From Symbiodinium natans (Eukaryota > Sar > Dinophyceae > Suessiales > Symbiodiniaceae), in NCBI GenBank assembly GCA_905221605.1, contig CAJNDS010002832.1:1-64000 (forward strand): a DNA stretch of 64,000 bases, given 5' to 3'. The notes below the pieces were generated by a model. That model saw nothing but the letters and a program-made list of their open reading frames with translations, did no database searches and was not told the DNA's origin. Shown piece after piece: positions 23,301-34,326 of the stretch; position 1 is the first letter of the stretch; each line of letters starts with the position of its first letter. The position numbers and the translations under genes were made by a program.

Positions 23301-23800
23301 CAACATCCACCAGCTCAACTACTGGTGCCGGTGCAGGCACGTCGACGAGCGCCGCGACTGTCAGAGAACAAACCAAGTTGCGGGCGAATGGGGCATGCTG
23401 ACATGGCCGCACCTGTTTCGATTGTTCGTTTCTCTCACAGTGCTTCTGTTTATGAATGCAGTTGTTGCCAGCACGCCCAGAGTGATGGTTCCTCGACGCC
23501 GGTCGCTCAAAAACACTGTCTTGTCTACTCGCTTTGTTGCGCCCGCTGCTGTTGCTGACGCTCTTTCAATCTTCAGTTTTAGTTTTAGTATTAATGAATG
23601 TTTAAGACTTCTTAAGAATTCTTAGGATTAGAGGTTCTTGTGGGGTGACAAGGGTATGAAAACATGGATCTTTGGTGCCCCGTGGGGTGTGCCAAGTAGA
23701 ATGTGTGGAGTATAATATAGTATTGTATTCATATAGTACTACAAACAAGTATATGATAGTATAGTATGACATGATAATAGTATCGTCAGCAGGAGCAGCG
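20311..23800. other. Stretch between units 2 and 3 with no recognised gene
   Basis: About 3.5 kb absent from the unit 1-2 junction. It holds short Ser/Thr-rich frames (about 22680-22780 and 23260-23400, plus strand) that could be exons of a mucin-like protein, but no linked gene model can be supported. An AT-rich TAGTAT-type microsatellite lies at about 23705-23785. No transposase, RT or terminal repeats were seen. Confidence 0.4.
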
Positions 23801-24799
23801 TTGTATCAAATGATACCACTTGCTTTCACTTTAGAACAAGCACCACCGTAACTCACCTTTCTTCTAAACGAGTCAGCTTCTGAAACCCTGATGTCATTCA
23901 GACGCCGCTGTACCGCTCTTCATGCCGGGCCTCGGTTATATTCAAGAATCCCCAGAGTATGCGTGCTGTGAAGGTTGGCATGTCTCCGTGCCCCGCATGC
24001 GCAGCAGTGCGAAGCGTTTTGCGCTCGGCCAGCCCCCGACACCCCCTGGGGTAGAAGTAGTAGCAGGCCAATCGTCCCAGCCATGGTGTGCCGAATTTTG
24101 GCATTCGCAGCTTGCCGGCATGTGGGGTTGCGGTTTGGCTTCTACAGACGTGGCCCGTGAAAAGTCTTTTGAAGACGAAAGCCCTGAACCCTGAATATCA
24201 AAAGAAGTACCCTTGTAGATGCCCTTGATATGGAACTCTTGTAGAGCCCATTGTAGCACTCAAGCCTAAACCCACGAGTGGTCAGGCAGCATTTGCTGAG
24301 GATGCAGGGCTTTTCGGTAGAAGATTTTTCGGGGAATTCTCCATGCTTCGCTTCGAATTCGGTTGGAAGGGCCGAATGGTCGCTAGGTAGGCCAGTGGGA
24401 TGTGTCCTCCTCTTGGCCTTTTTTGGAGGACCTTGTTTGATAAGAGTGTTCAGAGGCACCTAAGGGGTCAATCTGGGTCAGCGTGGGGCCTAGCTGGGAC
24501 TCATGCTTGGGGCGCAAAGCCATAGGAATCGAGTCGAGACAGCAATGTGTTTCAGATCGCTGCTGTGTGACGCGTCTCTTATTCCTGTGTGTGTTAATTG
24601 CTTTCGGACGCGCGAGAAAGAGGAAGCACTGGTCATAATCCTAGACCTACACCGTAAAAAAACCCACAGCCATTGCAACACTGTAACAAAAACAATAGGT
24701 GCGTCAACCACCCTATCAAGAAACCCCAAAGCACCCAGTGCTCCAGCAAAACCCTTCTATCTCTCGTCTGAAGCTGATCCCTCGGCTCCGGGGTGTCAG

Positions 24800-26092
24800 G
24801 TCCTCTTGTCTGCAGCGCGGGCGCAGATGTGTGAGGATGGCCAGACATGCCAAGTGCCTGGGAATCTCGGCGAAGAGGGGTCGTTGCTTCAGTCGCGGAT
24901 GAGCGAGGGGTCAGAAATGGACACGGGGATCGAGAACAGCGAGAACAGCGAGGACTCGGAGGAACCGCGGAGGAACGGATCCATGGCAAGCTACGTGGAG
25001 AAGGTGTTGGGCAAGGTGACGGCTCTCGGTGGCAGCCACCAGAAGAACGTGGAGCTAGCTAAGGATGAGGTCCGCAACCTCGCCGTTCAAGTGGCGGCAG
25101 ATCCCTACACCGTCTTCAACGTGAGCCAGTCCAACATGAACGATGCCTTTGAGAGGATCATCGCTGAGATGGAAGATATCATCAACGACACCTTGGTGTC
25201 TTTGGACAAGGACCACAAGGAGTTCGACATCATGATCAATAATATCCTCCAGTGCGGGGTGAATCTCAAAGCCAGCAATGTGAGCGTGACGGAAATGAGC
25301 CCTGCCGTGTTGCTGCTCGGCGTCGAACATGATGTGTGCCGAAACGACACCGTTATCTTGCGGGACCAGAACCACACCGCCCAGACGAACTACTACAACT
25401 ACATGGCGAACCCCAACATGCCCGACTGCGCGCAGAATTTCGGGCCAGGGACGTGCCCAGCGCAGCAGGACTTCTCAGTGCCGTTGTACTTCGACAATGC
25501 CATAACATGTGCCAGCGAGGCGGAGAAATGGGCCGGGGCGTTCCACAAACAGGCGGTTAGCTTGAAAAGTGCGCATGAGATTGCGGAGAAGGCTGTGAAG
25601 GACAAGTATGAGGCGTGCGACACGACACAGCTGACCTATGAGCAGGCCTTCTGCACTTATCGTACCGAGCTCATCGACCAATGCTCTGCGCTGGATAACT
25701 GCTACTCCAGCGCCGTGAGTGTGTTTAAGGCGACGAAGGATCTTATCCTCAAGTCCAACTCGAGCCGCCACGTGGCCTACATCGCTGCCAGGCAAGTGCA
25801 ATGCTACATCCGTGTGCTGCAGTCGGACAACCTCACAATGGCCGCAATCGAGGCCTGTGATCACACGAAGGTCGACACGTCACCCCTGGCGCTGACCGTG
25901 CCTACTATTCCCCCCAAGCCCGCCTGCGACGTCTCCCTTGCGGCGGAGCACCCGTGTGGCACAGCGTGGGTCACCAAGAACTACGAGGACAGCACCAAGT
26001 ACTGGGTCAAGGAGGAGATTGCCCACAAGAACTGTGCCGGGCTCGGTGAAGTATGGGGGTTCACAGTTCACGTGGTCGTTGCGCAACTTTAG
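24800..26092 (+). CDS. Cys-rich, probably secreted protein, copy 3 (3' exon)
   Basis: AG|GTC junction at 24800, VLLSAARAQ motif, in-frame ATG at 24827 (MCEDG), TAG at 26090-26092. The frame is open upstream as far as 24503, but that part is not conserved as protein in the other units and is probably noncoding. The main body is nearly identical to copy 1 (VILRDQN, KSAH, FTVHVVVAQL), with an added ENSENS acidic repeat near the N-terminus (one tandem SEN-type duplication). All Cys are retained. Family unrecognised; role unknown. Confidence 0.78.
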   Translation, partial: VLLSAARAQMCEDGQTCQVPGNLGEEGSLLQSRMSEGSEMDTGIENSENSEDSEEPRRNGSMASYVEKVLGKVTALGGSHQKNVELAKDEVRNLAVQVAADPYTVFNVSQSNMNDAFERIIAEMEDIINDTLVSLDKDHKEFDIMINNILQCGVNLKASNVSVTEMSPAVLLLGVEHDVCRNDTVILRDQNHTAQTNYYNYMANPNMPDCAQNFGPGTCPAQQDFSVPLYFDNAITCASEAEKWAGAFHKQAVSLKSAHEIAEKAVKDKYEACDTTQLTYEQAFCTYRTELIDQCSALDNCYSSAVSVFKATKDLILKSNSSRHVAYIAARQVQCYIRVLQSDNLTMAAIEACDHTKVDTSPLALTVPTIPPKPACDVSLAAEHPCGTAWVTKNYEDSTKYWVKEEIAHKNCAGLGEVWGFTVHVVVAQL

Positions 26093-27469
26093 ATTCCGTC
26101 TACGACTCTACGAGCATGTAATTCCCGAGACCACCAAGAATCGAATGGTGCCGAAACCTGGTGAACGACACATGCGTCAACCTCGAAAGAACTGCTGAAG
26201 GCTTTGATAAGCCGTTTGAAAGCCCTTTTAAAGCCCGAACCCAAACCCAAACCCGACCCCCTAAAGCCGGAAAAGTATCCCAAGCCGCAATCCAAAAGCA
26301 AACCCAAAATCCCAAAAGCCCCAAACCATCCCAAACCCCAAAAGCCCCAAACCCCAAAAGTCACTCCAGGTATGCCATGCCTGACCGAGTCCTTGAACCT
26401 CGGGCTGACGCTGAAAAGCGACACTCGTTGACCAATGTTGCAACCTTTAACAACTTTTCTTGGGTTGCGATGTTTTTTTCGAGACTTCTCTAGGTTTACA
26501 AACGTGTAGTTCTCCAAGAAAAACTGGACGAATGAGGCCGAAGTTCATGGCGTTCAGGATATCTTGGACACGGTTGCCAGGATCTGGCTAAAAGCATACG
26601 CTTTTGCTTTCTTGGTTTTCTCGAGTCGTGTGTCTTCTTGTTCTTTCTGGGCCAATGGGCAAATTAGTAGCGGGCTTCTGGAGTAGTATGCTGTCGACTT
26701 TTGTGGGGGGGGGGGGGTGCTTGTTCTTCTTAGGCGGTTTCAGCCCTAAACCACAAACCCCGAAAGCCCAAACACAACCCGTAAGAACCATTAAGAGCGA
26801 AGGTTGCGGCGACTCGTGAGGGCCTTACAGGTGTGTGTCTTCCATGCCAGAAGAGGTGTTTGGGGCTGTGACGGTGATGTGCGAAAAAGACCTGTAAGGT
26901 GCATCCAGCAGCGACAAAGCCCATTGAGAACTAAAAAATGCAGGCCGAGGAATTCAATCGCGATCGCGCTGCGTGCAGCAAGTGCTTCAGAGGCGGAGGC
27001 TCTCAAAGGTCCAGAGTCCAGAGTTCGTGTTGTGCTGCTCTAGCAGTTCTTGTGCCTCGTGCCCGAAGCCATGCGTAGCTAGGAGACAGATCGCATTTTT
27101 AAATAAAAATTTTGAGCCCTCGACGAGAAACTTCGCCTGGGCTGTGTAATTGTGTAATTAATGTATGGCGACTTTCCCTCAGACGGTCGGGTGTGAAATC
27201 ATCGAAGCCGTCGCAGAGGTGCCAGCTGGGCCGTCAAAGCGGTGCCCGGAGGTTTGGATGATGTTCCAGTCTCCGGATGCCTGCGGGCTTGGCGATGCAA
27301 GATGCCAATGTGACCTGTGCAGGGTCTCATCGAAGTTCCTGTACTCGGATCTTTCAGCCAATGTGTGGACTCTTACAGCCAATGTGCCAATCTCAGCCAA
27401 TGACGACAGGCGAGTCTATGAACAATGTCCTAAGCTGCAAAGTCTCTTGCAAAGGTCCCAAGTCACCCA

Positions 27470-27512
27470 AACCCTAAACCCTAAACCCTCAATTCCAAAC
27501 CCTAAGCCCCTA
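27470..27512. repeat. Interstitial telomeric repeat, CCCTAAA orientation
   Basis: Short imperfect CCCTAAA run in the tail of unit 3; an inverted partner (TTTAGGG) lies at about 27635-27653. Confidence 0.8.
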
Positions 27513-27850
27513 AACCGGAGGCGTTTGTGCCACTCAAGCCCGATGCACCGCAGTAGAATCGTTCCGGCCATGTCCTGCCGGCTGTTAGCAATCGAAGCTT
27601 GGCGGTCTTCTGGGGGTTCTTTGGGGTTTGGGTTTTACGGTTTAGGGTTTAGACCCCATGTCCCTGTTCTTCTTCTTCGGGCCCCCTTTTGAAGTGATAC
27701 CTCAAACAACCCCCATAACCCTCTTCTCACTACGAAAAAGCCTCCATGGTAGGGCCTTCAGGTCAACTGTTGGCAAAGCGTGGGGGTTTTCAGCAGCCCA
27801 AGCAGTCGGATTGGGAAGGTTCCACATAAGGGTTCCTGAAAGCAGGGGTC

Positions 27851-29690
27851 TCTTCGGGTTCGTTGGGGTTCGGAGGTTCGGGTTTGTGAGCCCGACGAAG
27901 CTTGGTCCATCAGTTGTAACACAGAGTAGATTGTAATGTTCTTCCTGAGGGCTGCTGACTTCAAAACTAGTTACATGAGAAACCCCAAAACTCAATTCTA
28001 GTAAGGCGCCTATACTGCCCTGTACCCTTCCGGAATTTGTTTGCAACGGAAAAGGGGGTGTCCTCAAAACCAAAAAGTCTGTGGATAAAGGGGTACTGCA
28101 GCCCTTTAAATGAACCTCTGCCGTTGAAGGACCAATATTCGGATCCCTGTTGTAGAGCCTACAAAGCGACAGTTGTTAATCAAGGGTCTATATTCATCAC
28201 ATGAACAGGGTTCTACTCGGATGTTGAAGCTACTTGGAACTTTGTGCCTGATAATCATCTCCGTTCCAGATTCGTCAGCAGTACCTGAAGGTTGAGGTAT
28301 TTCATTTAAGTAAGTTGCTGCAATATCCATGAACATAGCCCTTATCGCGACCCGGAAAGCCCTTACAACCATGCAAGTTTGAACCCGTGTGAGAAAAAGC
28401 CCAGATTCCGCCGCCATGCAAATGACTCGCAAGGTGCCGCGCTGCTCGGGCCATCTCGATGCATGCAAAGGCAAAGGTTTCCCTCTCCAAGAGTTGCAGG
28501 CATTGCAGGCGGGCGTGAGAGTCAGAACTCAAGTTCTGACGTTCGGAGATTGCTCGGAGTGTGTCTGACACGCCGGAGCGCCTGGTTCAGGAGTGCCAAC
28601 TGCTCGAACCGTGCTTGGGCTTCCTGCCTGAAGCACCTGAAGCGAAGCGTAGCAGAGATGTAGTTTCGCGCGAGATGAGAATCGGGTGTGAGATCCAAAA
28701 AACCATGTTTGTGTGTTGTTCCAACAGGTCAGTTGATGCTTGGCCACCTGAGGGTCCAGGTTGACCTGCAGCCCAATCATAGCCGAAAGCTCATCGCTCC
28801 TTCTCCTGGGCTCTTTCCTTTGTCAGCCTTTCCATGACTCTATGACGCTAGGCGAGCGCAGGCCCGACCAGTTCCTGTGAAGTCTCTTACAGGGTTGCAG
28901 GTCACAGTAGCTAAAAAATGACAGTGCCTCAGGCATTCTGTGCTACACCAGGCCGAAGCTGCGGTGCTCGAAGAGAACTGGATCCCCCCGTTAGTCGCTG
29001 TGAATCTTGGGGTCTGCGTGCCTTTTTAAACATGGCGCAGAGGCGACCCTTAGTATTTACGGGGATACCTGGGGATCTAGATCAACTGTTTATACGACCT
29101 TTTATGCAACCCTGGACTTATAACTTATAACCCCGAAGCCCTTAAGGGAGAACCTAGTAGCATGAAAACAACCTTCAACAACTTAGAACAACTTACCCCC
29201 CAAACCCGAAGCCAACCCCCCAAAACCCTAAACAACAAGTTTTTCCAGAGTGCCATGCAGCGCCGACTGCTAGCAATCGTAGCTTGGCGACACTCGAGGG
29301 TTAGGGGTGTACACGAGTGGGTTGCGGGGGTTAGGCATTTGGGGTTTTGTTTGGGGCTGTTGGATTTAGAGGTGTAGGGATTCAGGGTTTAGGGGGCTGT
29401 GTGGGTCGAAAGTTTGAGGGTTTTTGGTTTTGACAGTTGCCGGGTTGCAGGGTTTAGGGCTTTTCGAGTCTGGGGCTTGGGTGCCCCTAAACCCTAAACT
29501 CTACATCCGGGTTTTGCGAGCCCAAGTGATACACCAGCAAGTACACGGTTTCTGCGGTCCAGGCCAGGAGTTGTGTGGTTCGGTGTTTAGGGTTTAGGGT
29601 TTAGGGTTTTGGGTTTTGAAATTTCGAACTTAGGGTTTTGGCGTTTAGGGGCTTTGAGCTTTAGACTTTAGGGTTTGAGTCACGCCTTCT
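27851..29690. other. Gene-poor stretch with a decayed tandem-unit tail
   Basis: No gene recognised. Around 28845-28905 the words TGACGCTAGGCGAG and AAGTCTCTTACAGG resemble the tail of the upstream units, and 29240-29295 (CCGACTGCTAGCAATCGTAGCTTGG) resembles the segment at 27575-27600, so a fourth, degenerate unit seems to end here. TTTAGGG-like words appear from about 29350. Confidence 0.5.
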
Positions 29691-29853
29691 CTTGTTTGAG
29701 TCCCCGCTGAATCCCTCAGCTCCCTAAACTCTAGAACCCCCGACCCCCCCCCCCCTCACCCCGCAATGTTAGCTCTTAAAACCCGATAAACCCTTCTGGA
29801 CCCTGAGCACTCAACCCTTCCAACGCCTCAACCTTTCTGAATCCTAGACCCAG

Positions 29854-29935
29854 GTCCTTTTGGCTGCGGCGCAGGAACAGACCTGCGAGAACCTCTTGAC
29901 ATGCCAGCCATATGGCAACCCCAATGAGGAGCAGC
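29854..29935 (+). pseudogene. Diverged first coding segment of a Cys-rich family paralogue
   Basis: Follows an AG|GTC junction as in copies 1-3. It reads VLLAAAQEQTCENLLTCQ and continues to GNPNEE, clearly parallel to VLLSAARAQTCEDGQTCQ...GNLGEE. Upstream bases (about 29700-29853) also resemble the region ahead of the intact copies. The frame then runs into CCCTAAA repeats, as expected at an exon-intron border. It could be a live exon or a pseudogene piece. Confidence 0.65.
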
Positions 29936-30319
29936 CCCTAAACCCTGAACCCTGAACCCTGAATCCTAAACCCGAAGCCCTAAACCCTAAACCCGCTCCG
30001 TTTTAGGGTTCTGGAGTTTAGGGCTTCTAGGGCTTTGGGGTTCTGGGTCTCTCGGCTTCGAGGCGTGGGGGGCACTCTAGGGCGTTTAAGGCCTGAGGGT
30101 TGTAGGGTTTAGGGTTTCAGGGAAGTTTAGGGTTTGGGGTTTAGGGTTTAGGCTTTTTTCGAGGAGTCATTGGGTGTTGTAAGGTTTGGTAGCGGCTTAT
30201 ATGGGTAATATTGGGGCTTCTCACCGAGTATTTCGGAGCTCTTACACAGTAGGCTTCCACTGACTTCCAGTATATTTGGGTCTGCAGCAGGGGCTCCGGC
30301 TGCCTGAGACCCTGACGAG

Positions 30320-30421
30320 GAGGGGGCATTCATGCAAGTGCGCGTCGCCGACGAGTCGCAGATGGCTGCAGCCATGGCAAGCTCCGAAGAGGACCTGAAA
30401 CCCGAGGCCCTCAGTTCTTGA
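30320..30421 (+). pseudogene. Second exon-like segment of the Cys-rich paralogue
   Basis: Reads DEEGAFMQVRVADESQM and then AAAMASSEEDLKPEAL, parallel to GEEGSLLQARISEGSEM and the acidic stretch after it in the intact copies. TGA at 30419-30421 closes the frame, so a splice donor must lie just before it if this is an exon. Confidence 0.6.
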
Positions 30422-30600
30422 AACCCCCTAAAGCTGCCCCAAAACCCTAGACCCTCAACCCCTAAGCCCTTTTCAAACCCGGGGCCCTTCGCCCTTACAA
30501 GCTCTCATTCGTAAACCAAGCTCTTTCGGGTTTAGGGAAAGGGTTTAGCCCGGATAAGCCCCTTTTTTTGGCCTCGAAAGTTTTGTCAAAACCGTTGTGC

Positions 30601-30663
30601 CTGAAGGAGGGGGCTGCTCTCGCTGGCCTGGGCAACGAGGAGCTTGCCAAGGAGGTGCAGAGG
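30601..30663 (+). other. Exon-like segment of uncertain membership
   Basis: An open, helical segment (KEGAALAGLGNEELAKEVQ) flanked by noncoding sequence. It lies between two segments of the Cys-rich paralogue, but no matching stretch is seen in the intact copies, so it may be paralogue-specific or chance. Confidence 0.3.
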
Positions 30664-31239
30664 AGAGCTCCCAGGTTCTCATTTGAGTTCAGGGTTGGGG
30701 CTTAGGGGCATCAACTGCTAGAAAACCTGCAACACCCTTCTAAACGTCTAAGCGCCTACTCCCCCAACAGGCCCTTGTAAAGCCTGTACGTGGTTCTCCC
30801 ATGACCCTTATCGGCGCTTACAGCACAAGTAAGAAACCACAGCACAAGTGGCGAAATACTAAACCCTTAAAAGAAACGTTCGAAAACAACAAATCCTAAT
30901 GGCTGAAGCCGTATGATAAGACCATGCAACAACCCCCGATAGAATCCCGAGAACAACCGCACACCCTAAACCCCAGAAGTCCGCAAGAGCCCTTCGAAAC
31001 TAATCCTCAAACCTTAACCCTAAACCCTAAACCCTAAGCCTAAACCTTAAACCCCCCTGGAGGATGGCGGGGGCCGACAGCAGCTGTTTGACGGACTATC
31101 CGGGTCTCACGGACCTGGCCGAGGCTCAATCCTGGGTTTAGGTGTAGGGTTTAGGGTTCAGGGTGGCCTTAAAGGTACCAAGAGGGTTTTGCCAGGGTGT
31201 TAAGGGGTTGAGGGCTCTAGGGCTCAGCACGCACAACAG

Positions 31240-32175
31240 GATTCCTTCAGCGGGTTTCGAATGCTCTTGTCACTGTCAGTCGCTTTGCTCTTCTTGCTCG
31301 AATGCTCTACTCGCTTTCGGGTGGTTTGCTCCTTGCTCCCCTTCTTCCGACGACTAATCCCTTTCGAGCGGCTCCTTCTTCTGGCTTTCGAGAGCGGCTT
31401 CTCCGAGGCCCTCGTCCCTTTCGAGTGGGTTGGCCTTGTCTCTGAATCGGCTTCGAGTGCCTTGCAAGCGGTGTGCGCCTTTGTCTGAACCGGGTTAGTC
31501 TCTTGTGAGCGGTGTGACCCTTTTCCTCAAGTACTCTAGCGGCGTGCGCCTTGGTCTCAACAGCTCAAGCGGGTTGCCCCTTTCTCTTCGATGCGCTATT
31601 CCTCTGCGCTAGTTCCTTTAGAAAAGATTGCACTGTTTCTTTCGGCTTGCTGTTTGTTCTCGAATGCTCTAGTCCCTTTCGAGCGGTGTATATACGCCCT
31701 GTTCTCCTTGTTCTCCAAAGCTCGCGCAGTTGCCCCTTTTTCCTCCAATGCTCTAGTCCTTTTCGAACGGTTTGCACTTCCTTCCCGAATGTCGTTTGCG
31801 AGCGGTTTGCACTTTGTTCTCCCATGCTCTATTCCTTGTTCTCCTTCCTCTGAATCGCGCTCTCGTCCCTGTTCAGTTTTCTCAAATGCTCTAGTCCCCT
31901 TTTGAACGATTAGCTCATTTTAGTCCCGTTCGAGCGTTTTGCGTGTGTTTCTCAGACTCGCAAGGCCTCTTGAAGCGCTTTGCTCCTCGTTCATGTTCTA
32001 GCCCCCTTTCGATGGGTTTGCCTTCTCACATGCGTTTAGCCCCTGGATTCCCGCGTTCTCAAATGCTTTACTCTCCAGCGATTTGCTCCTCTTTGTCAGA
32101 TGCGTGCTCCAGTCCAGTCCCTCTCGAGCGGTCTGCCACTGTTTCTCCAATGCTCTATTCCTTGTCTTTCGGTTG
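31240..32175 (+). repeat. Degenerate satellite array, forward orientation
   Basis: Repeated core CCCTTTCGAGCGGTTTGC with AATGCTCTAGT-type links, at irregular spacing of roughly 40-80 bases (for example near 31355, 31670, 31750, 31800, 31925, 32120). Frames across it on either strand are repeat artefacts. Confidence 0.85.
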
Positions 32176-32179
32176 GCGC

Positions 32180-33185
32180 CACACCGTCGAAAGGGACGAC
32201 AGCATTCGAGAAAAAGGAGCAGGGACTAAGCCGATTCAGAAGAAAAGGGCACACCGCTTGCAATGGATTACAAACCGGTTCAGAGGAAGCCAACCCACTC
32301 GAAGGGGTGAACTTCTGAGAAACCGCTCGAAAACCGTTGAGCGATTCAGAAGAAGGAGCAAACCGCTCGAAAGGGACTAGGCGTTTGCAGAAGAGGAGCA
32401 GGAACAGGAACAAACCGCTCAAAAGCGACCAGAGCATCGCCAGCAGCCTGCTCCGACCATACAGGCCGCCAAAGAGAGAAGAAGCGAAACGCTTCTGTTG
32501 AGTAAAAGGAGCAAGCAAACCGCTCGATAGTAACAAAGGTAGTTTTGAGAAAACAAACCGCTCGAAAGGTACCAGAGCATCCCAGGAAAAGAGGCTTCAA
32601 CCGCTCGAAAGGCATTAGAGCGTTTGGGAAGCCATGATTACACGGCGGCGGCGGCGACGACGACGACGACGACGACTACGACTAGAGCGTCGAAGAAATG
32701 GGGAACTAGGAACCCGAGTGTTGAAGAGAAAGGGCAGACCTTTTGAGCTTCTGAGAAGGCCACAAGAGGCACCGCAAGAGGCACCAAGTGTTTAGGGTTT
32801 AGGGTTTAGGGATTTCTGGGGAGATGCGGATGCTATCGGGAACGAGGCAGCAGACTGTTGGCAAGCAGCGCGGTTCTGGGCACCTTCTCGAATGGGTGGG
32901 GAAACAGGAACACACCGCTCCAAAGAAAAATTGTGGTTGAGAAACTGGTGCAAACCGATCGAAGGGGACTAGAGATTCAATCCGACCGACCAGGGGCCAG
33001 AGCTTTGGAGAAAGAGGAGCGAACCGCTCGAAAGGGGCTACAGAGCATAGAAAACGGAGCAAACCACTCGCCAAGGCACATGGTTTGAGAAGCGGGAGCG
33101 CGTCTCTTGAAACGGACTAGAGCAGCTGAGAGAAGGAGCAAACCGTCCGAAAGAACCCAGCAAGCCGCTCGAACGGACTGGGCGA
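32180..33185 (-). repeat. Degenerate satellite array, reverse orientation
   Basis: The same satellite as the reverse complement: GCAAACCGCTCGAAAGGGACT cores near 32360, 32415, 32515, 32555, 32597, 32950, 33025, 33145 and 33170. With the preceding array it forms a large head-to-head arrangement centred near 32180. A short GACGAC tract (about 32645-32680) and one TTTAGGG pair (about 32795-32810) interrupt it. Confidence 0.85.
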
Positions 33186-33476
33186 CACTTGGGTTCAGGA
33201 GTAAACCACAGGTTACTATGTAGAATATAGTTACATCAAAGAACTCATACGGACTAGTGTTTGACTTCAGGCCACTATGTTGGTTCCATGTATTCGTTAG
33301 TCAGCACTCTCTTTAGTTAACCCTTAGACACTGTACCCTAAACTTGCCCAAAGCCCCAAGCCCCCCCGGTGGAGAAGCTCAGGAATTTCATACAGGTTTC
33401 AGGGGTAGCTTGTAATGATCCTTAGAAGAACCCCTACAGAATCGTTATCCTAAGGTAAACCCTGAGCCCTCTGCAG

Positions 33477-33708
33477 CCGGAGGCGTTGCGCAGCAGCTTG
33501 GGTGAAGGCTCCAACTCCTCCCTGGCGAAAGCGCTGCGAAGTCTTGAGGAGATGGTTCTATTAGGGTTTCTGTTTTATTTACTGTAGGGTTTCTGTTTTA
33601 TTAGGGTTTCTATCTTAAAAACTCTCTTCTGGTTTTGGAAAACCTTCAGTCTTGAGGAGATCCTCAGATCCCACCAGCGCGACGTGGAGCTCGTTCAGGG
33701 GCTGCCTG
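33477..33708 (+). pseudogene. Third and fourth exon-like segments of the Cys-rich paralogue, split by a 108-bp insert
   Basis: After TCTGCAG, the frame reads PEALRSSLGEGSNSSLAKAL to RSLEE, is interrupted, and resumes as ILRSHQRDVELVQG. The second half matches SHQKNVEL of the intact copies, also at base level (CCACCAG....ACGTGGAGCT). The interruption begins and ends with the same 14 bases, AGTCTTGAGGAGAT (33540-33553 and 33648-33661). Removing 108 bases restores one continuous frame. A GA-AG intron with AG|GA at both ends fits. Confidence 0.65.
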
Positions 33709-33827
33709 GGTGCCAGTTTTGATCTGAAAGTCAGTACCACTAACCGACATCTCCCATAACCCCAAAACATTAGTATATGCTACTGCAATACAATAGAACA
33801 AGTTAAGAACACCCCGAAGTCCTCCAG

Positions 33828-33894
33828 AGAGACAGGCTCGGTCAGAAGGAGTTCCTGGCCTGCAATGCAAAGCTGCGCGAGAGGACTCCATCAG
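33828..33894 (+). other. Exon-like segment after SHQRDVEL
   Basis: Preceded by CTCCAG and followed by GTTGAC. Open frame reading RDRLGQKEFLACNAKLRERT. It may continue the paralogue, but similarity to the intact copies is not evident. Confidence 0.35.
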
Positions 33895-34326
33895 GTTGAC
33901 TTTTCACTTCTTGAGGGCTTCGCGGGGGGCTTAGGGTTAGCGTTTAGGGTTTAGGGTCTAGGGGGCTGATAAGGGTTTTAGAGGAGTTTATGCTCATACG
34001 GCTTCAGGCTGATAGGGTCCGCAAAGGTTCTCGAGCGCCTTTTTCTCATTCAGGACTAGGTTGTTTAGGGTTTTACAGGGGCTTATAGGGGTTCTAGAGG
34101 GCTGTATAGAATTTGAGAACTTTCGGTAATCAAGTGTGTTGGGCACCTGAGGTTTAGGAATGAGGGATCGGGGTTCAGAGTGGTTTCTGGATAATGATCC
34201 AGGTCGCCCAGTAATGACGTATAGGGTTTAGGGTTTAGGGTTTGGGTTTTGGGGTCCCCCTGAAAAGATTGGAGAAGGCAAGCCCTGTGCTTTGGAGGGC
34301 ATGAAAGCCCTACAGCCAAGGTCCGA

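Larger units (their letters stand above)
23805..27850 (+). repeat. Tandem segmental unit 3
   Basis: Starts with the TATCAAATGATACCAC block shared with unit 1 and runs through the upstream segment, gene, AACCCAAACCC tract, tail, CCCTAAA run (27470-27512) and the TTGGGAAGGTTCCACATAAG block shared with unit 2. Confidence 0.87.
29934..31060. repeat. Cluster of interstitial telomeric blocks in both orientations
   Basis: CCCTAAA/CCCTGAA runs at about 29934-29992 and 31016-31055, and TTTAGGG runs at about 30000-30025 and 30095-30150. They lie in the intervals between the exon-like segments. Confidence 0.85.

Noticed and set aside
22160-23412. Ser/Thr-rich mucin-like gene
   Set aside because: Several short Ser/Thr-rich frames in different frames, but no splice model or conserved motif links them.
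24503-24799. N-terminal extension of Cys-rich copy 3
   Set aside because: Open only in this copy; the matching DNA in units 1 and 2 is interrupted, so it is probably noncoding.
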